Source: Mucidula mucida
Taxonomy: Eukaryota > Basidiomycota > Agaricomycetes > Agaricales > Physalacriaceae
Length of the DNA: 64,000 nt
Assembly: GCA_015501055.1 (NCBI GenBank)
Contig: JADNYV010000034.1
Coordinates: forward strand, 1-64,000
Reading direction: 5' to 3'
Shown here: positions 10,545 to 21,944 of the stretch, piece after piece
Layout: each line of letters begins with the position of its first letter
Position numbering within the stretch: the first letter of the stretch is position 1
Program-made: the position numbers and the translations under genes
The notes under the pieces: generated by a model
What the model was told of the DNA's origin: nothing
The model's database searches: none
The model's input: only the letters and a program-made list of their open reading frames with translations

Positions 10545-12066
10545 GCGAATTTGCAAATAGCAGCTCCTTCCGTCAAGGTTCAAAGCTTTGCAAGCTTGTT
10601 CCCGGACCACTACCACCGCCACCGCAACGAGCTCGCTGGCTTTCACAACGTCGCCAACATTCTCGACGAATATATCAAGCGTCTCTGGGACGGCGCTCTT
10701 GCGCTCTGCCATCCGATGGTCGCCCTAGTCCAGCAGCGTACGCCTTTCAAGCTTGACTGGGCATACGCGGACGACATTCCTGGCTCTCGTTGCGGGCCTG
10801 AAGACGGTCCATGGCCGCGGCCATATCAGGTCTTGAGCGATGGGGAGGTGGTGAAAGAGTTGCAGGCACTGGCCAAGCCACAGAGTGTTCAACTCGCGGG
10901 TCGTCGCGCTGATAGCGTCAACTTTCAGCCGTCGCCGTCGACGCGCACGCAGGACCGCTATGTGATCAAGACCCTCACTGTCGGTGGTCGGGAGTGGTCG
11001 CTGACGGGTGTGTTCGATGGTAAGCCGCTGCCGCCACATTCCTCCTGTTTCGCCTGACGTGCTGCGACAGGCCACCTCGGCGACGTCACCGTAGAGCATG
11101 TATGCTATCACCTGCCCATAATTGTCGCAGAGTTCCTGGAAGACGCGTACGCCGACTCCCCTACGCGTTTGGCGGATCCTTCATTCATCGCCCAACTCTT
11201 CTCGCGTTCCATCATTGCCTTTGATAATGCCATCGCCGGCGACATTCTGGACCTCTTTGGCGGCATTGAAGGCCTTGCAAACTACTCGGACGCTGACATT
11301 CGCAGTGTCATAAATGACCAACATACGGGCGGCGCCAATTTTAGGAAAGCCCGGTTGAACATGTACGGGACGACCGCTCTCGTGGCCTTGGTGGACCCGG
11401 ACCACAGTAATCTCTGGGTAGCCAACCTCGGCGACTGTCAAGCTAGTAAGCACCTATACACTTACCTCGCTTCCAGGCCTAATCTTTAATCTAGCCCTTG
11501 TGACCGCTACGGCCAACAACGGTTGGGACGTCCGGATTCTTACCACCGAGCACAACGGTTACAATGCAGAGGAGATTGAACGCGTGCGGAGACAGCATCC
11601 CAATGAGCCCGAATGTGTTGTTGACGGTCGCGTTCTGGGTGCTCTGGCTCCCTTCCGGTGTCTAGGTGACACTCCGTTCAAGCAACCACCCGAGTTCACA
11701 CGCCGCATACTCTACAATCTCTCACCGGGCTTTCCGGATGTCTCGCCCTGGGAAGAGTTCCTCGTGCGTAACAGGACGCCACCCTACATATCTACGGAGC
11801 CCGAGATCGTGCATACTCGCCTCCAGGGTGAGCAGTACCTGATTCTCTGCTCGGATGGATTTGTCGATTTATGCGGCGGGGACGGCCACAAGCGGATCGT
11901 AACCGATTGGGCAACTAAGTGGCGGCACCACGACGGCAACATGGCGTTGGGTCTGTTGAGGCGCGCGCTCGGAGGCGAGGATAATTTTAGGGTGAGCAAG
12001 GTGCTCACACTGGATATGGAGTCTGCATGGATCGACGATACTGCGTTGGTGGTGCAGCGACTCTGA
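10545..12066 (+). CDS. PP2C-family protein phosphatase, pyruvate dehydrogenase phosphatase-like
   Basis: Exons end at 11019, 11445 and 12066 (introns 11020-11070 and 11446-11494). Metal-binding PP2C motifs are in order: VFDGHLGD (split by the first intron), LWVANLGDCQA, LILCSDGFVDL and the C-terminal DDTALVV. The segment PFRCLGD replaces the usual RxFGD. PPYISTEPEIVHTRLQ resembles the corresponding part of pyruvate dehydrogenase phosphatases more than other PP2Cs. Such enzymes remove phosphate from Ser/Thr using Mg or Mn. The 5' end is unclear: the frame is open from 10545, but no in-frame ATG is seen and a splice acceptor may lie at 10558-10560, so a first exon is missing from this model or has been lost to the repeats upstream. 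No transit peptide can be assessed. Confidence 0.8.
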
Positions 12067-12688
12067 CAACAAACTAATTCGCATTTTCTTTTTCGTTTTG
12101 ACTTATTCGTTTTCTATTGGGGGGCCCTTTGCATATGCGCATTCCACACCACACACACACACATACGATACCTCACGACACCGAATAATACCTCACTTTA
12201 CTGTATATACCACGTATTTCGTTCTCATTGTAGCTTTGTATAAATCCGCTTTGTCTTTGCTGTCCAAATGTACTTATCTTTATTTCCGTACGTGCCTCTG
12301 GGAGATCTTCCTTCGGGTCTTTATTCCCCTTCCTGGATACCGACATGAGGCGAGATGGGCTGTGCACTCGTTCGTGGTGCCTGTTTTAAATACGGGTTTC
12401 CCTTCAAGTGCAGTCGGCCGAACAGCGCGCACAAAGCAAGTGCTAAATCGATGTCGATAAAAGATGCGGATGGATTAATGGATTGGATTGTGAAAGAGGG
12501 ATCGGCATCGATAATAATACCGGCGCGGATGGTGTGAATGTGAATAGTTTATGCCTGGGCGGGGTGTTGTTCATCTTCCGGAACGTCGAATTACTCGGGA
12601 ATGTGGCGGAAGTTATACGGTTACCTCTGGCGGCGTTTTACCAATGAACGGTCAAGAATCGATTGTGGCGCACTTGTTGTATGTCATC
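12067..12688. other. Intergenic
   Basis: It contains a short CA run near 12152-12162 and no supported gene. Confidence 0.5.
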
Positions 12689-12778
12689 GGCCGACTAGCT
12701 CAGCTGGTTAGAGCGTCGTGCTAATACTCCTTAAAACTGTTAACGCGAAGGTCTTGGGTTCGATCCCCACGTTGGCCA
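12689..12778 (+). tRNA. tRNA-Ile (AAT anticodon), intron-containing
   Basis: The acceptor arms GGCCGAC and GTTGGCC pair, followed by discriminator A. The D arm is GCTC-AGCTGGTTA-GAGC, the anticodon stem TCGTG/CGCGA, the spliced loop CTAATAA with anticodon AAT, and the T arm carries GGTTCGATCC. A 16-nt intron (12727-12742) lies one base 3' of the anticodon, the standard nuclear position. Confidence 0.95.
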
Positions 12779-12877
12779 TAACAAATGTCTGCGTAAGTTT
12801 TTTATAAGCTGTAAGGTGGCGCAAGTGAAATTAGTGAATAATGATTCGTAACGGTTATGATACCTTGGTACAATGTG

Positions 12878-14483
12878 TCAAACCCCTAAGTGCACGTAGG
12901 GTACCCACTGCAAAAAATCTTTCTTCCTCCAGCTTTTGCTCTGAGCTTCCGCATAGCAAGATGCAGTGCACGCGCCGGTACTACATGCTCACGGAATGCC
13001 TATCGTGAATAAATCACATTGTCGCAATCACACTCTTGTAACCCCAAAGAGCATCCCAGCGGCGAGATGCAGCGCCTCAGAGGGCAGCTCCTCATTACCA
13101 GTAGATGTCTGACACGCAAATAAGAATATGAATTTGCCTGTTGCATTGGCGGAGGTGGTCATCATGTCCTTGAACGTGAGCTTGGAGGTTCCGCTGAGGA
13201 GAAGCGCGCTCCGGGATATATACGCTGTCAGTGTTGACAGCGCGGCATCCAATATGGACTGTCGTGACCTGCGCCATCTCTATCATAACACGTTCGGGAG
13301 TGGCATCTTTTTCTCCAAGATGTATATATTTGCAGCAACGTGTTTTTCTATATTTGATGCCTCTTCCTTGGTGGCGGGAAGCGATAGTTGGCTATGATGA
13401 CAAGAGATGGTGATAACAAGTATGCGGCTGAACGGCGGTCTTTGTTGTGGCAAGAAGCAGAGCGTTAAGACTAGGAGTGTACTAGCAGCAGACAAAGTTG
13501 TACTCGGAAGTCAGGACAGGATTTGTCGTAAATGCCTGCTGCGTGAAGGGGAAGCAGAGTCAGCTCTTGCGTGGGACATCAGTATAACCGAGTGGTAGAC
13601 TCTTGAAGCGACTGTGGATCCTACATAAGTACAAGGTACATCTCATATCAAAATAAAACCTATGCACCCGAGATTGAATCCCAAAGCAGGGAGAATCGGT
13701 TCGGTGATCTTGACCCAAAGCTCCTTGAGAACCGCACGGAATTCCTCCTCCGGATCGGTATCAAAGTTGGCGCGGAGTGGTCTTAACCGATGCAGAACGA
13801 GATGGAGCTTGGAACGAAAAGTCGTCCCCAAGAAGCGATATTAGGTTCTTCTCCAAGCAGACAACATCAGCTTTTGTGATTGCTGGTAAAGGAACGTGCA
13901 ACGCGTCTTTGACATAACCTGGCAAGATAATGAGAGCGTTGCAGTGATTGCATTTAATGTTGGTTTGATGACAGGTCCATCCATAACGGCGGCAACACGA
14001 CGTAGGAGAGGCTGGTGTGAATCCGGGTCCTTGAGCATCGATAATATTGTCTTTCACTGTGTCGCACGCCTCCTCAGCTTCTGCCTTTGATCGTCATCGT
14101 TGATTAAAACCCGTTCATGGAGAAGCTCCACTTGAAGAGTTCTGAGCCGTTCGGCATCCGCGTTGCCTTCCAGCTGGAGTGGCGCACAGAGTTGGGCAAA
14201 GTGTTCCCAGAGTATTAATCGCCCTCGATCCAGCCATTCAATGGCCGTTGTGTGGTCCTCGTTCTCAATCGAACATGCAGCAGGAAAAGATGGGGAATTC
14301 AACATAGCAAGGGATGTCTGTTGCCAAGGCAAACAGACCCGTGAGCATGAAGCGCTGATGGAGGAAAGGAAGACCGAGTGGGGTGACACTAGGGAGGATA
14401 GAACTGAGGATTTCTATGAGCATGGGCCATGTACTCTTGAGCGGATAATCTAGTTGGCGTAATATGGCTAACTGAAGAGTCAA
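12878..14483 (-). pseudogene. CHAT-domain protein pseudogene
   Basis: Fragments in several frames follow the order of Agaricomycete TPR/CHAT proteins. Near 14200-14280 IEWLDRGRLILWEHFAQL matches the helix before the CHAT domain. Near 13900-13930 ALIILPGYVKDALHVPLP matches the early CHAT region, and ELWVKITEPILPALG follows. At 13040-13200 there is LFACQTSTGNEELPSEALHL with the expected catalytic Cys. The last segment KKDFLQWVPYVHLGV ends at the stop at 12878. The reading frame shifts several times, including between LHLAMRKLRAK and the C-terminal segment, so no full protein can be made. CHAT proteases are caspase-like cysteine peptidases; fungal members have been tied to cell-death control. 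Confidence 0.8.
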
Positions 14484-14503
14484 CAGACGAGCGTAGAAAA
14501 CAC

Positions 14504-15127
14504 CTAAAAATTTTCCGGTCCGCCATGCCGACCTCGTATTCTGGCTAAACCATCTCCGGATAAGTATTGAGGAAATTGACCTGGCTGCACGTTGCAGACT
14601 CGTAAGCGAGCTACCTCACTTACCAGGTTAATGCGGCCTTGACCGCCTTGACCGTGCTCGTGCGTTCCAACAGCAGCGTTGGCAATCCCAAGCACCTCAG
14701 TACAATACTCCTCAGCAGGCGCAAAGTCTTGCCACCACTGGTAGAGCGCGAGACCTTGTTGTTGACGAGGAAAACGACATTGGGAACGGGAATACCCCTG
14801 TTCTTCTTGGTTTTGATTGCTGCTGGTTGAGTAGGCATTCACACACCACTGGACGTGTATTAGTGCCTTGTTAGGTCAAAATTAGACAATAGACAACTTA
14901 CTCATAATTGTGACACGCTCTTTAAAGAGTTCGGTGTAGTTGTGGGCTACCTCGTACGTCAGAAAGGCGATGAATAAGAGAGCAAATATACCCACCCTGC
15001 CCCACGTAAGTCGGGTTCTGCTGGATGACATTGTTGAAGCTTTTGCAAGCCTTAGCCTAATGCCGGCTCGCTCTGCTCCATGTATACCATTGCAACTTTG
15101 ACGGAGCTTGAGCAAACGAAGTGACAA
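14504..15127 (-). pseudogene. Unrecognised small membrane-protein gene or relic
   Basis: The upstream part (14882-15127) encodes a basic N-terminus and one hydrophobic helix (VGIFALLFIAFLTYEVA). An intron-like GT-AG stretch (about 14846-14897) leads to a Gln-rich frame containing QGLALYQWWQDFAPAEEY and ANAAVGTHEHGQGGQG. A second short intron-like segment precedes a C-terminal part rich in Gly and Arg. The first splice does not keep this frame, so either the splice differs or the gene is broken. A related, more decayed copy lies at 61-420. I cannot assign a family. Confidence 0.35.
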
Positions 15128-15778
15128 GGTTTATGTTTATACGAGGAAGGTCGCCTACAAGGAACTAAACACAATCAATGTTATCCATGAAGATAGCAAT
15201 GACTTGGACTTACTTGACTGTCCCCCGTATGCTGGGCGTCCTCTGCCTTACACGCGTTTACAGGTGTGTTGAAAGTTGGTCGTGTTGAAAGCCTTTTGGG
15301 GCGTCTTTATCGCCAATTGACGGGTCTTGGAGCGCGGTCAAATGGACGTGAAAACGGGTGAATGTGAGTCGCGGGCATTGTCATTGGACTGCTGAGTGCC
15401 TCTGAAAAGCGCGCGCGTTCATGTACTGCGTATTCGCCATGTCGTAGTCAGCTCGTATTTTGGGATTCAGATCCAGCTGCACGGTTGTTGTAACAGGCCT
15501 TGGCCATAGCGCGCCGGGCGTCGTTCCTTGGGTTCGAGCGTGTACTCAACAGCGAGTTGGCCGCGTTCCTTGATTAACACGTCGGCCGACACCAAAAAAA
15601 GTGCGTCGAAAAGTGTGAGTCGACGTGAAAGGGATGCATGCATTCGAGATGATGGTGACTGCTATGAGTAAGTAGAATTCACCGTTCTCTTGGCTTGAAC
15701 TGCCGTAACCGTTTGGGACTTCTCGCAACTTGGTTAAACTGAATATAAATATTGCTGCTATGAATCCCTGACACGAAT
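15128..15778. other. Intergenic
   Basis: No supported gene; only short open frames without family resemblance. Confidence 0.5.
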
Positions 15779-17457
15779 CTACATACTACCGAAATGGACT
15801 CTAAGATGATCAACATCACGTCTAGTAAATTTACTGTAAACGTGAATCGAAATCTTCATCCCTTCATCAACCAAAACCTGTAGTGCCTGCTCTGTCTCCA
15901 AATGCAACTCGATTGGCAAATAGAAATCACCCTTCTTATGCTTTTCATCCAGCCACTGCGCATAAATCCCAAACCTAAATGTCCGCAACCTTTCCACCCC
16001 GGCCGGTCTGCCCTCATTCCACCGCGATTGGAGAGTCTTCACCAGGTCATCCTGCTCTCTGAGGTAGGGGAAATGTACCCTGTTGAGATGCTTCGAGAGG
16101 CCAATGGAAAGATGGCATAGTTTGGGAAGGAAAGGTGGGTCTGTGGACTGGACATGAAGCTTGGCGAGAAAAGACATTATCGTCTCTTCGCCCACGGTGT
16201 CGTGGATACCGTCGTGGCGGGACATCTTCGCGCGGATATCAAGAGTTGCGAGATTTGTCGTAAGTGACAGAACAGCAATGAGCTCCTCCGATAGCGGTAT
16301 CTTCTTCAGCTGCAGAGAGGTGATTGTCAACGCGCATGATCGCCATACCAGTTTATGAAGCGAATGAATGATACCACTCAGTTTACCAGCTTCGTAGCTC
16401 GATGGTTGGTCAACTTCCAGGTGTAATTCCTCTAGTTGAGGTACCATGAGATGATCCATGAGATGGTCAATGGCGATATCGAGACGTTTCAGAGCGAGTA
16501 GAGGCACCATGAACGACTCGTCCTCAATGGCAAATAGTTGATCTTGAGGATAACAAAATTCAACTTGGAGTGTCTGCAGAGACGGACACTGGCGAAGGGC
16601 ATGAATGTAGGACATCAAATCCCTATCAATATCGCGGGCAATGATCAACGTCGTGATCTGCGCCCACGGCAACTCCATCTCCAAGATCGCAATGTGCCGG
16701 ACAACCAAAGTCCTCAAGTTGGGACTCTGTACGAACCCGACTGTCTGTACTGGGAATCGAACATGGATATCTAGTCGGTCAAGACGCGGAAAACTCCCGC
16801 GCAGATGGCCGAAGTCTAGAGGCCAGATCTCCAACGCGCGCCAGCGCGACGATTGCGTCTGGATGAGGTCAAGGAAATCCCGTACATGAGGATCATCAGA
16901 ATAGTCATAGTCATTGACAATTTTCACGGCTAGAGGGCGCATTCCTGAACGATGTAGCATCGCTTCCAGAGCGGGAACAGGGGGAAAGGGGGCCTGAGAT
17001 ATGCATGGATAGATGACCAGAGTGGCGGGCAGGATAATGCGACGCGACGCCATTCCCTACAGACGTGCGGTATCATCCAACGAGTTTGCTTCAGATCTAC
17101 ATTGAAGGCGTCGATTCCCCATACGCTCTCGGCGCACGCGTGCTGGAATATTACCATCAGCAGCTCGGGTGGGAAACGGCGAATTGGGGACAGAAGCGAC
17201 TGAAAGTTGTTCGCGCACTGAACCAGTTGATTCCTCTCCTCTAAGAGAGCGGTCACCGCCGACTGTAACTCTGCCACTCGTGCGATCACTTGATTGGTGT
17301 CGTCGTGAATGGCTTGAAGCACGGTATTTCGAACGTAGTCAATCTCGTCCTCTGTCGGTGGCTCATTTGTCGTCCGAAGTCGATGTAGGTGGTGGGTACG
17401 GACATAAAGGGACAGACGCGACCGGTAACTGTTTGTGTTGCAATTTGTGCAGTTCAT
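15779..17457 (-). pseudogene. F-box/LRR protein copy B, one-base frameshift
   Basis: It is a homologue of 24019-25737. The start MNCTNCNTNSYRSRL matches the intact copy's MECPKSCASAYRSRL. A coiled helix, the F-box (FPPELLMVIFQHACAE) and WMIPHVCREWRRVALSCPPLW follow. The frame then breaks between the encoded LSCPPLWSSIHAYL and the continuing APFPPVPALEAMLHRSGM. The break falls in the run CAGGGGGAAAGGGGG at about 16978-16993, and one missing base explains it. The rest is open to VHFGSM at the stop. The 5' flank, including CGACGTTCAAGGTGAGT and a probable 5'UTR intron, is also shared with the intact copy. It could be a recent pseudogene or an assembly error in a homopolymer. Confidence 0.85.
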
Positions 17458-17930
17458 AGCAATGCGTTTTGGGTCTATGTTTTTTATATTGCGTGAATTT
17501 GGGAGAGAAGACGCAACAAAGAACTCACCTTGAACGTCGCGGACAAGAAGAGCGGACACGTACACATGACGTCACGGTCACCTACTTTCATGCAGGACCA
17601 ACAATAGACAGCGAGCAAGTTGGCCTCGACGCCAGCGTATCCGAAACTGACGCTTTTATGCATGGCACTCCCTCTCTAGTGCTGCGTTGACGGCAATAGT
17701 TCCTCAAACTGAAGACCTGCACCGTACGGTCCATACTCTTCTTGGCCGGCGGAAAGATGGTGGAAAATGGTAGGAAACATTTCTGTACTTACTTATGTAG
17801 CTGTAATCGGTGAAGACAAGCGCGTTAAGGGAAACGTGACTGACGCGTCAGAGATGTCGTATTTACAAGCCCGCTTCTTTTCCTCTTACTTACCACCATC
17901 ACTGACGCTTCTCATCGCGTTGATCCTGGC

Positions 17931-19374
17931 ATGGAGGACGATAGCCATTCCGACGACAACTTCTCGACGGCGCCAGTAGCGACAGTGGCAGGACCCCAAG
18001 CAAATCACTCGCAGATTCGAGTCAATGCCGCTGGTAGAGCTCTGCTGGAAGGTGAGTCCACTGTCAATCTCATACATTTACTACTCAGGCGAGGGACACA
18101 GATTTCTTCGAAACCGTGTCCAACCATCCCTCTGTAGCGCAGAAACAGGAACTACTCGTCAAGATGCTGGCCTCGGGCAATAAACACTACAACTTCAAAA
18201 AGCTTTCCCGCTGGTTCTCATACACGAGAAAACGGCGTTCTGAGGGTACGTAGTGCAACTTGTCTTACTATCTTGACTGTGACGGAGGTTGTAGGATTTC
18301 TCACTGGGCACGCCGTCGAGACGCTCAAGGTCCTCCTTCACAAGAGCCCGCACCCCACCGATGGCCAGATGCGCGCATGGGCGAGTACTGTGGGCGCTCA
18401 ACTAGCATTTGTTCGCTCTTGGGTGGCGAAGAAGAGCAAGCACTGGCGATCACAGGCAGCACCCGAAACCCCTATAGGCCCCTCTCGCAATTCTTTACCA
18501 CTTCTTTCACCTGCGCCGGTGCTGCAGGACTCTACTAATATACCGGGTACGCTGCCTCTTTGTTGAACGACTTCGCGAACTGAGTTTCTGTGTAGTAATG
18601 AATAACCTTGAGCTTTTGTTTCGTGGAACACCTTATCCGACAGACGATACTCTCAAGACGTGGGCACATCATCTCGGCCTGACTTTCGAATTCGTTCGCG
18701 ATTGGGTACACGCGCAAAGGATTTCGTTAGACTCTCGAGAGCTCCCTCATGATTATCAAGCCAAAGATCGCGGACCTGTGCAGGATCATACACCCTTGAC
18801 CAAACCGTACAGACCCTTCTTCACGAAAACGGACGTATCGGTACTGAACGAACCTTTCCCTCTTCCACCCGCTTTCGTACCCCCGAAGGCTCTTCCACCG
18901 CGCCTGATCCTAGTACGTTGTCTGCTTCTAATCCGGGTTTTTCGACTCACGAGATGTATCTGAAGAAGCTGAAACCCGTTGATCAAAATAGACGTCTCTT
19001 ATTCGACATTGCTGAAAGAATGGATCTTGACGACCCGCCTACGACCTATGCTAACGCTGCTGAACTTGGATCCTGCGATCTCGATCAACCACCATCAGAA
19101 CTACAGCCATTGCTGAGGAAGTTGGCATTAAGAGTTATTCAGAGCCAGGAAGCAAGCCCGATGACAATGACCCGTGAACTGTTTTTGAGTAGCTTTAGAC
19201 CCATAGAGACCAAGATGATGCGCTTCATGGATCAAGTGCGCCAGGGCGCGCTGGAGAATGAAGGCTACCATAATGGTAGGTTTTCTATCGATGTTTCTCC
19301 GCACTGCCGGGTATTGACTCGTTCACTTTGCAGCGTTCATTCCCGAACGATTTCAAGTTGCCGCCGCTTTGTGA
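17931..19374 (+). CDS. Protein with three homeodomain-like helical segments
   Basis: Exons 17931-18051, 18102-18245, 18295-18546 and 18596 onward join in frame. The last intron is 19276-19333 and the stop is at 19374. Three segments each look like the helix1-helix2-helix3 pattern of a homeodomain. The first ends KKLSRWFSYTRKRR, the second LAFVRSWVAKKSKHW and the third FEFVRDWVHAQR. The helix-3 tryptophan is present in all three, but the DNA-contacting Asn at position 51 is replaced by Tyr, Lys and Ala. The middle segments share a TPYPTDDTL/SPHPTDGQM turn. Between about 18750 and 18915 the frame must change by one base. A 107-nt intron at 18807-18913 would do it, and so would a missing base. 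It is not flanked by mating-type A neighbours. DNA binding is unproven. Confidence 0.6.
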
Positions 19375-19728
19375 CCAAGTTTGGACTCACCATTCGTCTT
19401 GCTATCTGTCGCTGTTGTGTAATCGCTTTCGCTTTCTCTAGTCACCTCCGCTTGTAAATCATCCACCACGTTGAATGACCATGATGCATGAATATCCAAC
19501 TTTGGGAGTCTTCGCAATTCTGGACCGTACACCGTAGTCTGTTACGGATTGAATTGCTAAAGCGGCATCGATGAAGAACATCAGGACGGACGACTAGCCT
19601 CTAGAAATAGCTATGGAATGTTTCTCATCGCAATCATCATCCCAAGTACTCATGAATATGGCGCAAGTACTGTGTAAGTTTATCAATCGAGCAGGATCTT
19701 CAACGAAAGCGCACTGCTTCTCACCATC
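19375..19728. other. Intergenic
   Basis: Nothing recognised before the tRNA gene. Confidence 0.5.
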
Positions 19729-19816
19729 GGCCGACTAGCTCAGCTGGTTAGAGCGTCGTGCTAATACTCTTTGAGTCTTGACGCGAAGGTCTTGGGTTCG
19801 ATCCCCACGTTGGCCA
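19729..19816 (+). tRNA. tRNA-Ile (AAT), intron-containing
   Basis: The mature sequence is identical to that at 12689-12778. The intron (19767-19780, 14 nt) is different from those of the other three genes. MITE copy B begins 71 bp downstream. Confidence 0.95.
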
Positions 19817-19886
19817 CATCGTAGGGCATGCGTTCCTTCATTTTGGTTTTCCTCTCTATTCCTTTGTGAACACTGGGCACTGGACT

Positions 19887-20205
19887 AGGGTGGCTCAGTA
19901 AACCTCCCGGGGGTGTTAGTAACGGTATCGATACCGAGCCCCCAGGAGACTCAGGTGTTAAAACCGTTACTAACGGTTTCGATACCGGCACGTGCTTCGG
20001 ACACGTGATGTGGCGCCGCGCCGCGCCGCCTTCATCCCGCCATCTCCAAGCTCTCTGAGCGCCAGCGCGCCGGCACGTGAGATAGTCACGTGCCGGTATC
20101 GCAACCTACCTCTCGACCGCCGAGGGTTTCAATACCACATCGATACCGTTAATTACCGCAGTAAACCCGAGGTGTATCAAAACCTAGAGTTTACTTCACC
20201 ACCCT
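19887..20205. mobile_element. MITE copy B, full length
   Basis: It has terminal inverted repeats of the form AGGGTGG...AGTAAAC and GTTTACTTCACCACCCT, and TA sits at both outer edges, consistent with a TA target duplication. The interior is palindrome-rich, including GGTATCGATACC and two CACGTG blocks. There is no coding capacity. It is related to 2743-2880 and 25799-25993. It is probably a Tc1/mariner-like non-autonomous element, which is inferred only from the TA flanks. Confidence 0.8.
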
Positions 20206-20206
20206 A

Positions 20207-20951
20207 CACTGGACAGTCTGGACTGGCAGGGTCACGGCGCAAGCAAGGCTCAAGCTTCCGAGGACCGAGTGTATCGCCTGACGCCACTGTGACTCTACTT
20301 TTCCCTGCTTTTGCACCACAACGAATCTCAGAGTCACGCAATCGTACTGAGAGCGTCTATATCGCCACTCTCAAAGTAAACTGGAGGACATGATTTACAA
20401 AAATTGCACTCCGCCGTCACTACGGAGTACACCAATCAGGTTTGAGACAAACACACGAAGAGCCACGTTGAACGTCCGTCCAAGTAGTACCAAGAGAATG
20501 TAGAAAGGATGAGTCGAGCAATGTCTTGGAGAAGGTAAACAGTCAAGAAAGTAATAGTCGAGTGGTGTAGTTTTACGTATGTTAAGTATCGGTTATTGGC
20601 GTGCTTCAAAGAGTTTCCATTCATGGTGAAGGTCAGAGATACATGAGTAGGCCTACAAAACATTAAAAAGCACGCGATATTCATCGAGGAGGAAGGAATG
20701 AAACCAACGTATTCGGATTCGTAGAGTCCTGACTTCCTCACTTCAAGGGTCTCCGCCTAATACTTCTCCTCGTCCATGCTAGTGACCTTATACTGGCGAT
20801 TATCGAATTGAGCACAGCTGCCAATGTCCGTCTCGGTAAATCTGGAGTGTGTAAGTTCATCTTCAACTTGCTCAGAAGTGACACCTTACCAATACTAAAG
20901 ACAGGACCGGATATCATACAAACCCTTTCGCGGCGAAATACTTGCGATGCT
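20207..20951. other. Intergenic
   Basis: Only weak open frames are present. The part near 20750-20950 may be decayed 3' sequence of the Gag ORF that follows on the minus strand. Confidence 0.4.
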
Positions 20952-21944
20952 TCACCTCTTCGCCGGTGCGCCCCTCGCCAACGTAAAGCCATCCGCCAAA
21001 GTGATACCCTGATACCTGCTCGCTTTTGGATGTCCGTTTGGACAGGCACTCGAGGTGTGGTAGACGCCGATTCTGCGGCACTTGAAGCACCCATCGTGCG
21101 CGCAGATCCATTTGCGCTCGCTCTCTGTGAGCTTGAAGAGGCCGTCGCTGCGATACGGTGTTGAGGAAAAAGGACGCGAGTAATGATCACCGCGTCCAAG
21201 AGGAAAATGGGGATACTTGGGAACTAGGGCAGGAGAATGGGAGCGACGATGAGGGGATGCTGGCGAAATGGAATCACGCTGTGGAACGTAGTGATCGCCC
21301 ACAATGGACAGACGGGCGCGTTTTGAGCTGCTCTCCTCCGAATCTCCCAGTGGTCTTTTCTGTCCCGCCATCGTCTTTCCATCCTCCAGCGCGCGTATCG
21401 CCTCGCACCAAGCATCCAAGTCATTTTCCATCTGCAACGTCTCGTCCTTGGAGCACATATCGACGAGCGCCTTGTTCAGGTGCGTTTTCAAATGCACAAG
21501 TAGTTTAGTGTCGCTTAGGTGGTTCTTCGTTCCCTTCAAAAGGACATTCTGCGCGCGCAGTTTCGACGTCCATTGCACAACGGGCTCGTCCCAGCCTTGT
21601 AGCGATGTCAGTAGTATGGATTGCTCGATGTCGTCGGCCCAATAGCGCGGAAGGAATTTGGCGCGTAGAGCAGCGATGAATCGGGGTAGAGACAGTGTCC
21701 TCAGGTGCTGTCGGTCGTCGTAGTACCACTGGTAGACGAGTGGGTCGCGCAGACCAGATGCGAGAGTCGAAACGATTTTTGATTGAGCAACATCGTGCGT
21801 TTCCATATAGTTGGAGGCGAGAAATTCGTACAGGTTGAGATCGCCAGGCGTGAGAGGCTTGTAGTTATTGCAGGAGTTTATCAATGGCAGGAGCGTACGC
21901 GACACGCCAATACGGGGCTCTATTATGCTGTCTTCTGCAGTCAT
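20952..21944 (-). CDS. Solo retrotransposon Gag-like protein with zinc knuckle
   Basis: The ATG at 21944 begins MTAEDSIIEP; the frame is open further upstream without a better start. The body is a helical capsid-like region (KIVSTLASGLRDP, LPRFIAALRAKFLPRYW, VVQWTSKLRAQN) as in Ty3/Gypsy Gag. A basic Ser-rich linker follows, then CFKCRRIGVYHTSSAC, a CX2CX6HX4C zinc knuckle. About 330 residues in all. No protease, reverse transcriptase or integrase follows and no long terminal repeats are seen nearby. It is either a stranded fragment or a co-opted Gag gene. Confidence 0.7.
   Translation of the reverse strand: MTAEDSIIEPRIGVSRTLLPLINSCNNYKPLTPGDLNLYEFLASNYMETHDVAQSKIVSTLASGLRDPLVYQWYYDDRQHLRTLSLPRFIAALRAKFLPRYWADDIEQSILLTSLQGWDEPVVQWTSKLRAQNVLLKGTKNHLSDTKLLVHLKTHLNKALVDMCSKDETLQMENDLDAWCEAIRALEDGKTMAGQKRPLGDSEESSSKRARLSIVGDHYVPQRDSISPASPHRRSHSPALVPKYPHFPLGRGDHYSRPFSSTPYRSDGLFKLTESERKWICAHDGCFKCRRIGVYHTSSACPNGHPKASRYQGITLADGFTLARGAPAKR

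Noticed and set aside
17931..19374. Mating-type A homeodomain (HD1/HD2) gene
   Set aside because: There are three degenerate segments rather than one homeodomain, Asn51 is absent and none of the usual mating-locus neighbours are present.
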